Part shown: piece by piece, positions 1-10,563 of the stretch
How positions within the stretch are numbered: position 1 is the first letter of the stretch
How the letters are laid out: every line of letters starts with the position of its first letter
From: Stropharia rugosoannulata
Taxonomy: Eukaryota > Basidiomycota > Agaricomycetes > Agaricales > Strophariaceae
Assembly (NCBI GenBank): GCA_028532985.1
Contig: JANCIK010000013.1
Coordinates: forward strand, 434,001-498,000
Reading direction: 5' to 3'
DNA: 64,000 nt
The notes under the pieces: generated by a model
What the model saw: only the letters and a program-made list of their open reading frames with translations
Told to the model about the DNA's origin: nothing
Databases searched by the model: none
Program-made: the position numbers and the translations under genes

Positions 1-503
1 CGATGCTGCAGACCTCGCGCAGGAGCTCCGCGTACGAGATTTCGCGGCCCTCGCCCGGCTCGTCCGCCTCGTAGATGATGGCGGTCTGTTATTGATACCC
101 GCCGGGTCAACGCGTGATGGAAATTTGATTTTTAATAAACCGCCTTACCTTGTCGGGGTGCCTAAAGGCCCAGCGGTCAACGCAGTTGTAAGAAGCGTTC
201 AGGCCGCCTTCGGGGAACCATACAATGTCACCTGTCTCGAAACCGCCGGCTCTGACTGTCTTGAAGGGGCGATCCCAGTGAAGCATGGCGTGCGCTTGCT
301 AGAAAAGACGATGGGTCAGCTCCACGCGGGTTGAATATCACGGCCGCGGTGCGCACCTTGGCCCACCAGTTATCAGACTCGTGGCCGACAGTCTCCCTGT
401 GCGCAGCATGGTAGTCGTCAATGTGAGGCCCGACGTGAGGCTTCCTGTGGCCGTTCTTGAGGCGAGGAGCGACGGGATGTATGGGGATTGTCTGCTCAGC
501 CAT
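1..503 (-). CDS. ACS1: Acetyl-CoA synthetase, N-terminal part (runs off the window start)
   Basis: Converts acetate, ATP and CoA to acetyl-CoA; ANL adenylate-forming superfamily, cytosolic or nuclear. Three coding exons are visible: 503-357 (49 codons), 298-149 (50 codons) and 85-1, separated by GT..AG introns of 58 and 63 nt; all phases close. The protein starts [10 protein letters not shown] and continues through [13 protein letters not shown] and DNWWAK into [13 protein letters not shown], then [15 protein letters not shown] and [20 protein letters not shown]. These are the diagnostic N-terminal blocks of fungal acetyl-CoA synthetases. The start at 503 is chosen because the ACS-like sequence begins there; an in-frame ATG at 554 would add 17 unconserved residues. 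The AMP-binding core and catalytic Lys lie outside the window. ERT1, a regulator of the same metabolism, lies about 6.4 kb away. Confidence 0.96.
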
Positions 504-1696
504 GTTGGGGATGGTATGAGGAAAGGATGGGGTTTCTATCGCTTTTGTAGCCAATTATTATGCAGGGAATTGCGGTGCAACCTGTCCAAATGGAGTTGAA
601 TGATCGCGACTCCGCGCTAGGGACTCAATTTCTATCTAAATCTTGGCACATGTTCCTCCGTTTCCCATCTGGAGACTGGATCTCTCATCTCCGTCGCGCC
701 TGAAGAACCCTTAATGGCATGCGCGTCGTCCAGAATGACAGCCTGAGCATTTTTTATTCCTCATGTTCTGCGCGATATCCTGCAGGATTTTGTTTCTTCC
801 TCGTGTCGGATCATCTTTGTCGTACCACCAATTACCCTAAAAGGTGCCGCCGGGCGGCTGTACTCTATACCCTCGGCACATCGCGGAGCAAAAGCGGACG
901 TTGCGAGCGTTGGGGAGTCGGGACGTCCGACGGAAATACACCTGTGGGGATTGTGGCATGGGTCGGGCAGAGGCGACGCTCGTTAGCTCTCAAGCTGCTA
1001 CGGCCAATCTTGAACCCGAAATGACCGTTTATTTAGTTTTACTTCTGGCTGCAAACATACTGGCCAGCGTCGTACACCCACTCTGATGGCGGCGTTTGAC
1101 ACCAGTGCCCGCACACTTACTTGGCTTGAAAAGATAACCTTCAACTCTCCCAATTAAATAACCAGCGAGACTCCGAGCTCGGGCATACTACTTACTGCAA
1201 CCACAAATACACTTTTTATTATTGTAAACTTCAGTTTGGCGTGTTAATTACAAAAATACTGCACTCGAGTCCATCCTGATTTCCCAACGGTGGAATGCCC
1301 TTGACCACAGTACGTCAATACGTCCACTGCGGTCAATCGATTTCACTCCCTATCGCGATGCTATTCAATTAATAGCCCACCCGGCTCGTGAAATTAACTC
1401 GGCCTTCACGCTCAACGTTCAGAATTATGTTGTCTGTCAGAGTTAGTCCTGCAAGCCACCAAGCTTCAAAATTAGTAGCATCCCACCTGGTGACTCATGG
1501 TTAAGGTAATAGGAACGATTGAGGAGAAGATAAACGGCATCATATGCTCGAAGCCTCAAATTTAGCGCATCGATCAACCTGTATCTCGTCCAGAAGCCGT
1601 CTTATTCTAATCGTGACATAGATGTTCCTTGTATAGTCAAGAACCAGTTCATTAAAACGAACAGTAGCTCTGCGAACAATGTAATGTTTTGATCAC

Positions 1697-1715
1697 GCAC
1701 CGGAATGTCCGGTGC
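1697..1715. promoter_or_regulatory. Perfect 8-bp dyad, CCGGA-N3-TCCGG core
   Basis: Arms GCACCGGA and TCCGGTGC are perfect inverted repeats around the spacer ATG. Facing CCG/CGG half-sites are the usual target form of fungal Zn2Cys6 factors. It lies about 1.2 kb upstream of acetyl-CoA synthetase. Function is inferred only. Confidence 0.25.
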
Positions 1716-1744
1716 AGTCGGTAATGCACCGTCGGGCCCGCCCA

Positions 1745-2300
1745 CTACCTTCGTAAGTATACGGTGTTTTTTGATTCATTAATCACATTTGCGCCCGCGG
1801 GTAAGAGGTGTACCGTAAACCACAGCGCGCGCTGTCTTGCGGGCGTCCTTCGAGGCCGTCCCTGCTCTGCACGATTCCGACGGAACGCCATAACGCTCAT
1901 ACCTTCCGGCGCCCGCCTGTCCTCCCGAATATTCGCGATCGGGCAGCAGGAACCTGGGGGCGGCTCCATCATCCAGAGCACCAGCCGTCGCTCCTGTGCC
2001 TCCCCAGTCCCCACAGGGGTCATGTGGCCTGGGGGAACGGACGAGAATGGATACATACAAGCAGATACGCGCATCATTCGATCAGCCAAGACGCAGCAGC
2101 TTGGGCCATATAGGAATGAAACGATGCGTACCGCCTACCCCGCGATCAATGAGTGTGGGGGACACGAGGGAGGGATGCACACGCGACCCTGGAGATTTGA
2201 ATGTAATTTGAAAGCCGGGCAACAGATGCATCATTGGCATGTCCGGTGTGCCTCCGGGAGACCACCTTTTCTTGCCTGGGCTGGTTCTAGTCCTTGAGCG
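1745..2300. other. GC-rich overlapping open frames, coding status unresolved
   Basis: The composition is clearly richer in GC than the flanks, and long open frames exist on both strands: + 1764-2297 with 177 codons, - 1745-2089 with 114 codons, and - 1779-2060 with 93 codons. I recognise no domain in any of them. The minus frames contain Gly/Ala/Arg-rich sequence that could be a disordered protein, with a possible acceptor before the Gly-rich part. It could be an exon of an unknown gene, a decayed element or simply GC-rich DNA. Confidence 0.2.
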
Positions 2301-3030
2301 CGGGATGTTTTTCTGAAGAAGGTGTTGGATGGAATGCGGGGTAGCAAATGCGGGGAAATTGTGGATACAGCAGCTGGGCGCTGATAAGCGTAGCATCAAC
2401 ACGTCATTACCGACCGAAGCTCTTCTTTTGGCGCCTTACATATTCAAATTCAGCGTGGCGAAGCTTGGTGCCAGGTTCTGTCCCAAGTTCACGGTCTCTT
2501 TGATATACCCCTTTGTCGCTTTGTTCGCGATGCCGGAGATGGGTCGGTCCGACTAGGCGCAAACATACACGACTATTTCTTTCGCCTTCTTCTATAACTC
2601 ATACGCACTGGAGAACGGTTGCTTGAAGTTGCTGAACCGAAGGGTAACCGGTGACCACGCAATTTCCAAATGTTCCATTTCTGTTGACACCTGCAGTCAG
2701 CCAAGTCAAAGCCAAGTCAGCATCAGTGCAAGGATGGTTATGTAATTACATAGTCAGGCTTGAGTTTTTTTTTTTTGAATAGCGATCGTAAAGGCAAACC
2801 TAGGGAAACTTCAATAAAGCCAAAATAACACCCTCCTGGAAATGGTGAAAGTTTTACGTGAAAGAGTTTTCGTGGCTAGTGGTGTACGGTACCGTGCAAG
2901 GTTGCATTTGCTTCCGCTAATGACGCGCGTCGCGCTCAATGGCGGGCCGGCTGGAGGTCGCAGAGTCTCAGAATCGAGTCCACACTAGGAGGGTCTGACG
3001 AGTCGTCGTATTAGCCACAACCCCCTCGTT

Positions 3031-4494
3031 ATGCCACAGCCGGGGTTTGATGTTCAGCCAAGATACATGTACGCTCAATAATTCTCTGGATGGCTTCCTT
3101 GCGATTAACATCAATCCCGTCGCACATCTGCAGCGCGAAGCTAATAGGCACATACATCAATCTGGTCCTCTACGGCATTGAGCTGCTGGGCTGTTACTGC
3201 TATTTCGCGTCCGAGAGGATGCGGCGGGACCTCATATACATCCGATGGTCAGTCGTTATTGCCTTAGCGGTGGATACGGTTGGATCATTTGCCTCTGCTG
3301 CAAACACCATGATCGTACGTCTCTTGTCCGCTTTTGTTTTATGCCTGTGGACCTATTTCTACCAGGTACTCTTGAAAAACTGCTGTAAGTATAATATCTG
3401 GACATATAATTCGGTATTCCAATATATTTTGAAAAGCAAGAAGTGAAGGCGAGCCAATAGCGGACCACTGGACGATAGTGGTATGGATTGTCTGCTCAGC
3501 CATGACGGAGCTGGTTGTACAATGTTTTATGGTCTATCGATATTATAGGCTGTGAGTGATAAGTCAAACTCGGCCGTGATCCATGAATAACTTCATATCC
3601 CGGTACATAGAAGCTCGAATTACGTCGTGGTTGGCATCATTTTTATTCTGATGATTTCTTCGGTTAGTACTACAACCTCCAATTCTACCATGAACCACCT
3701 CACCGAAGTCATTTTGGTATCATAAAACGCAAGTTAACTGCGAACCTATACCTCGGTGGGATGTTTGCGAAGGCCCGATTTGATGTCACCAATAACCATG
3801 AGGTCGTCGATGTGGCATATATGTTAAAATTCCGCAGAAATTCCATTTGCATTCACTGATACACTTTTAATCATTATAGACTCAGCCTGAGCACAACTGT
3901 AGCTGCCAACGTTGCTATTACATGTGCCCTTCTTTATAGACTACTTTCAACCAGCACATTCAACCTTCACACCAAACAGTCGGTCTCAATCCAAATGTTC
4001 CACTAATGCAGGACGGTACGCTAATCCAGCAAATAACAGCTTGGTCAGGCGCCTATGTGCAGTAGCCATATTAACGGGCGGTGCGACCTCGGCCGTATCA
4101 ACCGCGACGCTAATAGCCTATGCAGCTAGCACCTATGGGAATTGTAGGAGACGCTTATTTTTATTTTTATTATTCTAATTGTCTCTCATTGGATTGTAAT
4201 TTAGTATCTGCCTCATTTGGATTCTCCCGGGGACGAATATACACGTTGACAATGCTTTTCACACTCCTAACGCGCGATAGGATATACTCGCAGGATCAAA
4301 CATATATCGGCTTTACCGATCATACTTTTGGGTTATTCACAAACCAGGAAGAGAACTGGCAAACACGTAAGTAAATTGTAAAAACCTTACTGTCGCTCTA
4401 CTAATCCTTTTACAATGCGAAAATTGCAGAACATTTCAACCACGGCGTCTCAAGCACAGATACGCCTATCCCATCCGCAAGTAATCCTCTATAA
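3031..4494 (+). CDS. DUF6534-family multi-pass membrane protein
   Basis: Agaricomycete membrane protein family of unknown function. Ten exons can be joined with consistent phase: 3031-3068, 3134-3314, 3366-3384, 3437-3551, 3611-3662, 3734-3822, 3880-3978, 4040-4143, 4205-4366 and 4430-4494, about 307 residues. Family landmarks are AKLIGTYINLVLYGIE (first helix), DLIYIRWSVVIALAVDTVGS, ADHWTIVVW, VVQCFMVYRYYRL, LGGMFAKARFDVT, NNSLVRRLCAVAILTGG and the C-terminal GRIYTLTMLFTLLTR block. Seven hydrophobic stretches are plausible. The second intron (3315-3365) is 51 nt and stays open in frame if retained, which would insert 17 residues. The exon 7/8 junction is the least certain. No frameshift is needed, so I treat it as intact. 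Confidence 0.85.
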
Positions 4495-5030
4495 ATTCTT
4501 TTATATGAGCTAAGATATTTTACCTGAAAGTCCACGAACAACCCTCCTGCCCAGCATTTCACACGTCCATACGCTCCAACAAGAAAAACAACCGTGAAAG
4601 TCAAAAGCGAACCTCCTATCCAATTGGATTATCCGCGTTCTGCAACTAGATAAAAGCTCGCTTTCTCCTCTCTTCTATTGCCCTTCAACGAGAGGCGACC
4701 GAAGTGCATCCTGTCTAGTCTCATAAGATCTGCGGTGACCCAGCCCGCTTACAAAATGCTGTATAAGTATATTCTAGACTACTTTTAGCAGAGCTATCGC
4801 TATTTGTAGTCTCAAATATTTGCCCTCCATATTCCTTAGCTACTCAGCAAATATAATCCAAAGGTAGAGAGAGTTTCCCCCAACATAGTCCAGGGGTATA
4901 GGTAGATGTGCGTTGGAATTAATACTAAAGATGTATCTCGATCTGTACTTGTACAACATTCACTGAGCATAATGTCGTCCTCCTGAGCCTTCAGTTTCCT
5001 TTCTTGATAGGTTGAGGCGCCGCACTGTTC

Positions 5031-5038
5031 TATAAATA
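5031..5038 (+). promoter_or_regulatory. TATAAATA box
   Basis: Canonical TATAAATA, 66 bp before an ATG at 5097 that opens a GC-rich 22-codon frame. It may drive a longer 5' leader of the DUF6699 gene or a tiny separate transcript. Confidence 0.35.
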
Positions 5039-5227
5039 GCGCTACCGCAATGGTTCATCTAATTTTAGAACACAGATAATCTGGGGGCTACGGACAATGG
5101 CTCCCGAGCCAGGAGCGCTGCGCCCGATCCAGCTGCGCCCGCTCTCAAGACAATGCCACATTTGATACATAGCAGCGGTTTGCCGTGAGCCTGGTACAGC
5201 GTGAGATATAAATTGCCCACCCCGACG

Positions 5228-5235
5228 TATAAAAA
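5228..5235 (+). promoter_or_regulatory. TATAAAAA box of the DUF6699 gene
   Basis: TATAAAAA in a GC-rich context, about 270 bp upstream of the preferred start at 5498. A leader of that length, perhaps with a leader intron ending at the CAG near 5472, would fit. Confidence 0.45.
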
Positions 5236-5497
5236 GCGGGGGGCTCAGAACAGTTACCCAGTTACTCCATGTCTCATTACCAACCGGACTACCAGCTCAG
5301 AGCGCAAGCACATGCAATACACTCAAGAGTCCAGTAATGGAAGTCTCAGGTCTGTGTATCACTTCTTCTTCGTTCTGGCTGCATTCTAACCTTCAAATTC
5401 GTCAGCGGGCCTGTCGAGTAAGCAATCACCCATGCTTAAATCGAGTCTGCTGTACTCACACCTTCATTGCAGAGATACCAGTAATTCTAATTTCTCA

Positions 5498-6543
5498 ATG
5501 CAGTACCCGCAAATCCTGGCACAGTATCAGATGATATCTCCACGGTCGTCGCCCGAGGGATACATCTACCATCCTGCATGGACGAGTCCTACTATGTTTC
5601 CCTTCCCTCCCAATAATGAATATGCGTCTTACCTTCCAACTGCCGACTTTCCTTTCCAAAGACTCGATACAGCACAGACAATCCGCCGCGCTTACCAGCG
5701 ACCACAGTCTCGCAGACCTCTTCCATGGCCTACGACTCGAGCACCGACTCTTCGACCGAATGCCGCTTCGCATCCGCCGCTTACAGTAAAACCTATTCAC
5801 CTCAAGCGGAAACCGCGGGACTGGCGCGGAAGCTACAAGTCCTCTTCCAAGGGCGGTCTCGCAAAGTACTTCCGCCGGATCGCACTCGGTATACCCAGTA
5901 AGTCGACTTCAGTCGCGGTACCGCGTGCTGGAAAGGCGCTGACGATCCACAGGGACCAAGTCCATACGCGCCCCGCTGCGCATCCACCGCTCCATAGTGT
6001 ACCAAATCCCGCGCTCAGCGACGCTCTCGTACGACCTGCGCGTGCACCCCGTGACGGCGTACGACGTCGAGCTGCGCGCGCAGGAGCCGCCGCTGACGCC
6101 CAAAGAGCTGTACCAGCTCGCCTCGGCGCCGCCCGCGGCGTACCTACAGCTCTGGCACGAGAAGCTGCCGTGGGCGCTGACGGTGCAGGCAAGCACGCCG
6201 CACGGTGTCACCATCGAGGATCTGCTCGTGGGCGTGTACGAGCAGCTGCAGACGCCCATTCGCCACCACGAGTACTACACCGTCGCGCTCAACGTGGAGG
6301 ACCGCCAGATGGTGGACATGGCGTTCCAACGGCGCTGCCGGGGAGACGCTAGGGAGATCAGAAAGGGGGTGCGTCGAGTGGATTTTCTAGGCGATGAGGT
6401 CTGCTTCGTCGGGGTACATCGTTCGAAGGGTGGCTCATGGGAGCTGAAGACAGTCGCCCCAGTGCGTCAGAGGATGCTTCTGGTAAGTCTCCACGCTCGA
6501 TCTGCAGAATGTTAAAGCTCACTCCAAATACCTGTAGGAGTGA
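5498..6543 (+). CDS. DUF6699-domain protein
   Basis: Agaricomycete-restricted family of unknown role. Three exons: 5498-5897, 5953-6482 and 6538-6543, giving 311 residues; phases close (400 + 530 + 6 nt). The first 130 residues are low-complexity, Pro/Arg/Ser/Tyr rich, with basic stretches such as HLKRKPRDWRGSYKSSSKGG that could act as a nuclear signal. The DUF6699 domain occupies roughly residues 140-305: RSATLSYDLRVHPVTAYDVE, then LPWALTVQAS, VTIEDLLVGVYEQLQTPI and VDFLGDEVCFVG. An in-frame ATG at 5432 would add 22 residues. Base composition jumps in GC in exon 2 (about 6000-6330), which is usual for conserved exons here. The last exon codes only one residue and the stop; an alternative acceptor near 6507 would give a slightly different tail. 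Confidence 0.85.
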
Positions 6544-6946
6544 TGTGGTATAATTCTTTCATTATGTCAATCGTTAATATGTGGACATAAATTATGAACG
6601 CAACATGTATATTTCCATTTGTATCCACTCCCTCACGAGAGTGTGAGTTATGCTTCAAATATGCCTGATCAGACATTAGTTGTGTCACTGTCCAGCAATG
6701 GAAGCAGGTAAACGTCCGGACATTGTTTGAAGGAAGGCTGTAAACAGTCTCTTAAAATGCAAAACTAGAGTCTATCAATGGAATGGATGTTGCGATGGAA
6801 TATGTTAATACACACATAATAGGATGTTGGTTGATTTCCCCTTCTACCACGACGAGACATAACTTAATAAAAAACAACTGCCCACCACGGACCTTTGGTC
6901 ACGGGAAGATCAACAAGCACTGGGTGCATGTCAACAGTCAGAAACT
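6544..6946. other. Convergent 3' region
   Basis: About 400 bp between the ends of the DUF6699 gene and ERT1, AT-rich, with no reading frame or repeat of note. It presumably holds both polyadenylation regions. Confidence 0.5.
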
Positions 6947-9066
6947 CTAGCACTGAATAAAATTCCCGACGATCATGCTGGGAATGCCCCATTTGTCTCT
7001 CCGGATGGTGAACGAAAAGCAGCAGTTAATAAAACCCTCTTCCATCAACTGCTGTGGTTCCTCCTCTTCTTTAACGAGGGTTGTTGACATGCCGGCCCCG
7101 GGTGTACCCCCTGTGGCACGCACACATTCAGTTAGTCATCCACCATCACCATTTCGCCGGATATACGCACCGGCTGGCGTAGCCTTACTCACGACAGGGC
7201 TAGCGCTGCTCGAGTTGAGCACGGGCTTGTACCTGAGCACGCAGGACGTCAGGACGGCCTTCTGACTTGAGTCAAACGCGACGTGGCCGTATTTCTGCGT
7301 CATAGCGATACGTCTGGATGAGTATCGCGTCTGTGAAGGCGCAGGAATATACACACCTCCCAGTAGTTCACAGCAGACTCCTCCGCCATGAGCTCGTATA
7401 TGCAGAAGCGGCCCTAATAAAAGCCTGATGAATATCACAGCTACACAGCATGGATGCGCGAGTCTTGACGTTTACGCAACGCGATGCGTGCACTTCTTTG
7501 CCGCGCAGACGGGTGGAGAATACACAAGACAGAAGCGGAAAGACGTCAACTTACATCTCGTAACATATACCCATCAATGCCCACGAGCTCTGAGAACTCT
7601 CGGTTGCCCTTGTAGATCTCCCCCGTTCGACGCCAGAGGCACGCCGGGACGCCCATAGCTGAGAATACACGGTCGTAGTCTAGCAGCATACGCTCGAACG
7701 CCTCCTCGATGAAGACGAGGTCCTAATGATGGTCAGGTGTTAATGCGGCATTATTGCACAATAACGAGGCCCCCTCACGATGTCTCGTAGTGACTGCGCG
7801 ACTGCCTGTGGGTTTTAATTAGCCCGCGCCGAAGCATGTGGGAACAGCACATGCTTACCCGAAACTTGGGACGGAGTATCGACAGCGGCAGCAGAATTTG
7901 CTGCTTGGACTCTTGCGAGACACTGTTCGCTGTCTGTTTAGTACACCAATGGCATGCATGAGAACCCATATGCCGCCACCCACTTTCGGTCCATCCACCG
8001 CGATAACCGCGCGTAGCCCTTGACATAGTTGTACGGCTTCAGCAGGCCCGCCTCGTACTTGCTCCTGATGACCTGGTTTAACCGCTCATCTCGCGAGCCC
8101 GACTCTTGGTCCGCGGCAGTCAACAAGAACTTTTCGGTCTTAGTGGCGGCGGGAAGAATGGTTTGCGTCGATCCCTGTGGCACAGGTGCGGGCACTGCTT
8201 GGTTGGCGGCCGCGGCATTAGGATATATGGTTGCCTGGATTTGGGTCGCTAGTGTCGCTGATGGCGCCGTATTTATCGGTGCACTTGTGACGCCGGCATT
8301 ACTGGTCGTAGGCGTAGCGGTATTAGCAGTATACGACGTAGACGAGACCAGTGACGGAGCGACTGTCGTCGGCGGGGTGAAGAAGGAATTGTCGTCAAGA
8401 GTTTCCAGGAAGTCACTGGAAATACGATAGGTAAAGCGGTTAGCGGCTATGCAAAATGGACGCACGTCAACACCGAAAATTCGTTTCCAAACGACTCTGG
8501 TTGATACATGTATGACGGAACTGACATCGACCATGCTGTAGTTGGCTGAGGTGGAGCAGTCTGATAAACTGGGACTGCATAAATCATTAGGGCTGATTTA
8601 TCTTATAACAATAAGGTACACCTACCAGGAGCGTACGTTCTGGACATGTCCGTCGGCTGTGCCCCAGGTTGAACTGCAGGTTTGTCTGGCACCTTGGGAC
8701 GTCGTTCGTCATGACAGAGATGTCCTATTTCTCTTTTAATACTGACAATAGACATAAAAAGGGTCAGCATATAGTTAGTGCATACAATTCAAGTATACAG
8801 GCATGATATAATGCTCATTTAGACAGATTTACTGACCATCGTTGGCAAGGCCTTCCCTCATCGCACGTCATGTGGCTGCGACGGCAGTACAAGCAGGCAT
8901 GATTTACTTTTCTTCTTTTTGTTGTCTTCTTCTTCTTGCCTCCTTCATCGTCGCCTGCGCTAGATTGGGCCTGGTTTTGAGTTTCTGGCGCAACCGTGTT
9001 TGCGGTGGTTGTTGTTGCTGATGTCGAGCCCTGTGTGGAATCTGCGTAGGTCGTGAAGGTAGACAT
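6947..9066 (-). CDS. ERT1: ERT1-type Zn2Cys6-PAS transcription regulator of non-fermentable carbon use
   Basis: Orthologue of the ERT1/AcuK family, which controls gluconeogenic and non-fermentable carbon genes. Ten exons can be joined: 9066-8837, 8741-8626, 8574-8466, 8415-7984, 7922-7859, then exons down to the TAG at 6947, about 496 residues. The binuclear cluster is complete, with Cys at 58, 61, 68, 74, 77 and 86 (CLYCRRSHMTC and CQRC cores), preceded by the basic TKRRKVNH. A Pro/Gln/Ser-rich linker follows, then TEKFLLTAADQESGSRDERL, RSKYEAGLLKPYNYVKGYAR, the PAS-like block MGVPACLWRRTGEIYKGNRE, and the conserved end FTIRRDKWGIPSMIVGNF. The 8466 donor and a donor about 20 nt past SASPV were chosen because they restore family sequence (NEFSVLTDFLETLDD). 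In-frame ATGs upstream to 9204 are less likely. Acetyl-CoA synthetase, a logical target pathway enzyme, is nearby. Confidence 0.95.
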
Positions 9067-10563
9067 GTTGCTCAACACCGTTTGTGCGCCCGAGTGCGGT
9101 TCATAAAAGGCCACAAAAGAGAAATGGGGAACCAAAGAAAAGCGATGTTTTGGCGATGTTAACAAATCACTTGACTTCCAAATTAGGAAATCATTCTTTC
9201 CCACTCGCTGCTTGCTCGCTGCATCCCCGCCGGTGCGTCATTTTACGTCCGATAACACGATGTGCACAACGCCTGTACATGACAGACAATATGATATGGT
9301 GAGAGGTACGGCCGTTCATTTAAAAATTAAATCGGAAATTAGTATGTCGTGATTTACCAGAATGTTTATGCCCAATGGCTTCTTCATATTGCACGAAATT
9401 TAAAGTTTGTTGAAGAAAGAGGGAAAACAACCTCACCGGAAGCTATGTGAAAGTTCCGTCTACTACGAGGAGATTATAAAGGAAGTTGCTAAAAAGCGGA
9501 AAGTTAGAATGCTCATCGCTGAAGCGCCGAAGTTAATAGTAGATTGATAGTAGATGACGCTTAATAGCAGCGGCACTGGACGTGAGTAAGTAACAAAGAC
9601 GTCTGCCCAACGTCTGCCCAGGAAAATGTAGAATTCTGCCACAGTTATATCCGTTTAATTGAGCTGCTATAAGTACTTTTTGAAGTTAGCGATTAGATAG
9701 TGACTTGGTGAAATGGGGACAAGTGCCAAGGACCTACCCTAAACTTCACCTGAATGTGGCCAAGTCCGGTCGCACTCGGAACGACTTGTCCTTCTCCTCA
9801 ATAACCCGTCCATCCTTCTGTTTAATCCTTCCCTTCGCTCTTTGCACTTTCCCAAATATCCGAAATTGTCTCTGTTCTGGACTGTAGTCTCTCAACCTAA
9901 CTCTGGCTCCTCTCGAGTCTCCATCATGTACTCAGAATCCTAATTTCCAAAAAGCGTACGGCGGTACATGAAATGGGTCGACTATTATCGTTCCCATTTG
10001 AGGCATGGATATTCAACGATATTCATCAAATAATCGCCTCATGTAGGGCTAGGGCCGATAAATTATTTTCTATGGTCTACCTGGTTATGGAGACTGATTG
10101 CCTGCCATCGCCCTCCGCAATCTGAACCCTTCAAAAGGGTCTTTGGACTGGGCGCTGGTTCATTGATTTGGGGTGAACATCAGCTCAACATACTTTTTTA
10201 TTGCCTGTTAAAGCTTGCTCGTTTCTCCCGGGTAGCTTGCTTGACCGTTCTCCCGTGCATCCTCCACACCCCTGCATCGCCCAGACCTCATTCACTGCTT
10301 TGCGATACGATCTTGCCCTCTCTGGCTGGTGTAGGTATATATATAGGTGTCCTAGCTACCCTTTATGCATTCTGGTGATTAACACGCATCGAGGGCATGA
10401 GGCTCGTACATTCTGTGCGTCACGAAACACGTGTGGACCGGTGACTCAGTTCATATCCACCCAGAAAGATCCTTCATGAAAGCCACTGCAGCGAGGCAGT
10501 ATAAGAGCCTATGCTCAATGTCGTCGTGTTCGCGATCCACCATCACCGTCACCATCACCTGCC
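9067..10563. other. Divergent intergenic region
   Basis: Lies between the ERT1 start (-) and the next + strand gene, so it contains both promoters. CT-rich tracts occur at 9785-9910 and 10210-10330, usual upstream of basidiomycete genes, and a TATATATA run lies at 10335. Short frames at 9705-9887 and 10163-10479 show no domain. Confidence 0.5.

Larger units (their letters stand above)
504..3030. other. Gene-poor stretch upstream of acetyl-CoA synthetase
   Basis: About 2.5 kb between the acetyl-CoA synthetase start and the DUF6534 gene. It must hold the acetyl-CoA synthetase promoter just right of 503. Short open frames at 719-1086 look like chance. A GC-rich open-frame cluster at 1745-2300 and a 19-bp dyad at 1697-1715 are listed separately. 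2570-3030 is AT-rich with a homopolymeric T run near 2766 and shows nothing recognisable. Confidence 0.5.
4495..5497. other. Intergenic region with two TATA boxes
   Basis: No long reading frame. 4620-5030 is AT-rich and featureless. TATA-like boxes at 5031 and 5228 (separate entries) mark the promoter zone of the DUF6699 gene. A 22-codon frame starting at 5097 (MAPEPGALRPI...) follows the first box and could be an upstream ORF. Confidence 0.5.

Noticed and set aside
484..503. A 20-bp stretch at the acetyl-CoA synthetase start (GGATTGTCTGCTCAGCCATG) recurs exactly at 3484-3503.
   Set aside because: The second copy lies inside a conserved DUF6534 exon in the opposite coding sense, flanks do not align, and both copies code normal family sequence; treated as coincidence.
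719..1086. Overlapping plus frames of 80-100 codons.
   Set aside because: Low-complexity composition, no domain, no splice context; likely promoter-region chance frames.
5833..6259. Long minus-strand frames opposite the DUF6699 exons.
   Set aside because: They mirror the GC-rich coding exons of the real plus-strand gene and have Arg/Ala/Ser-rich shadow composition.
7938..8534. 198-codon minus frame read as a single exon.
   Set aside because: Only its middle is ERT1 coding; the first 40 codons read through an intron and out of the ERT1 frame.
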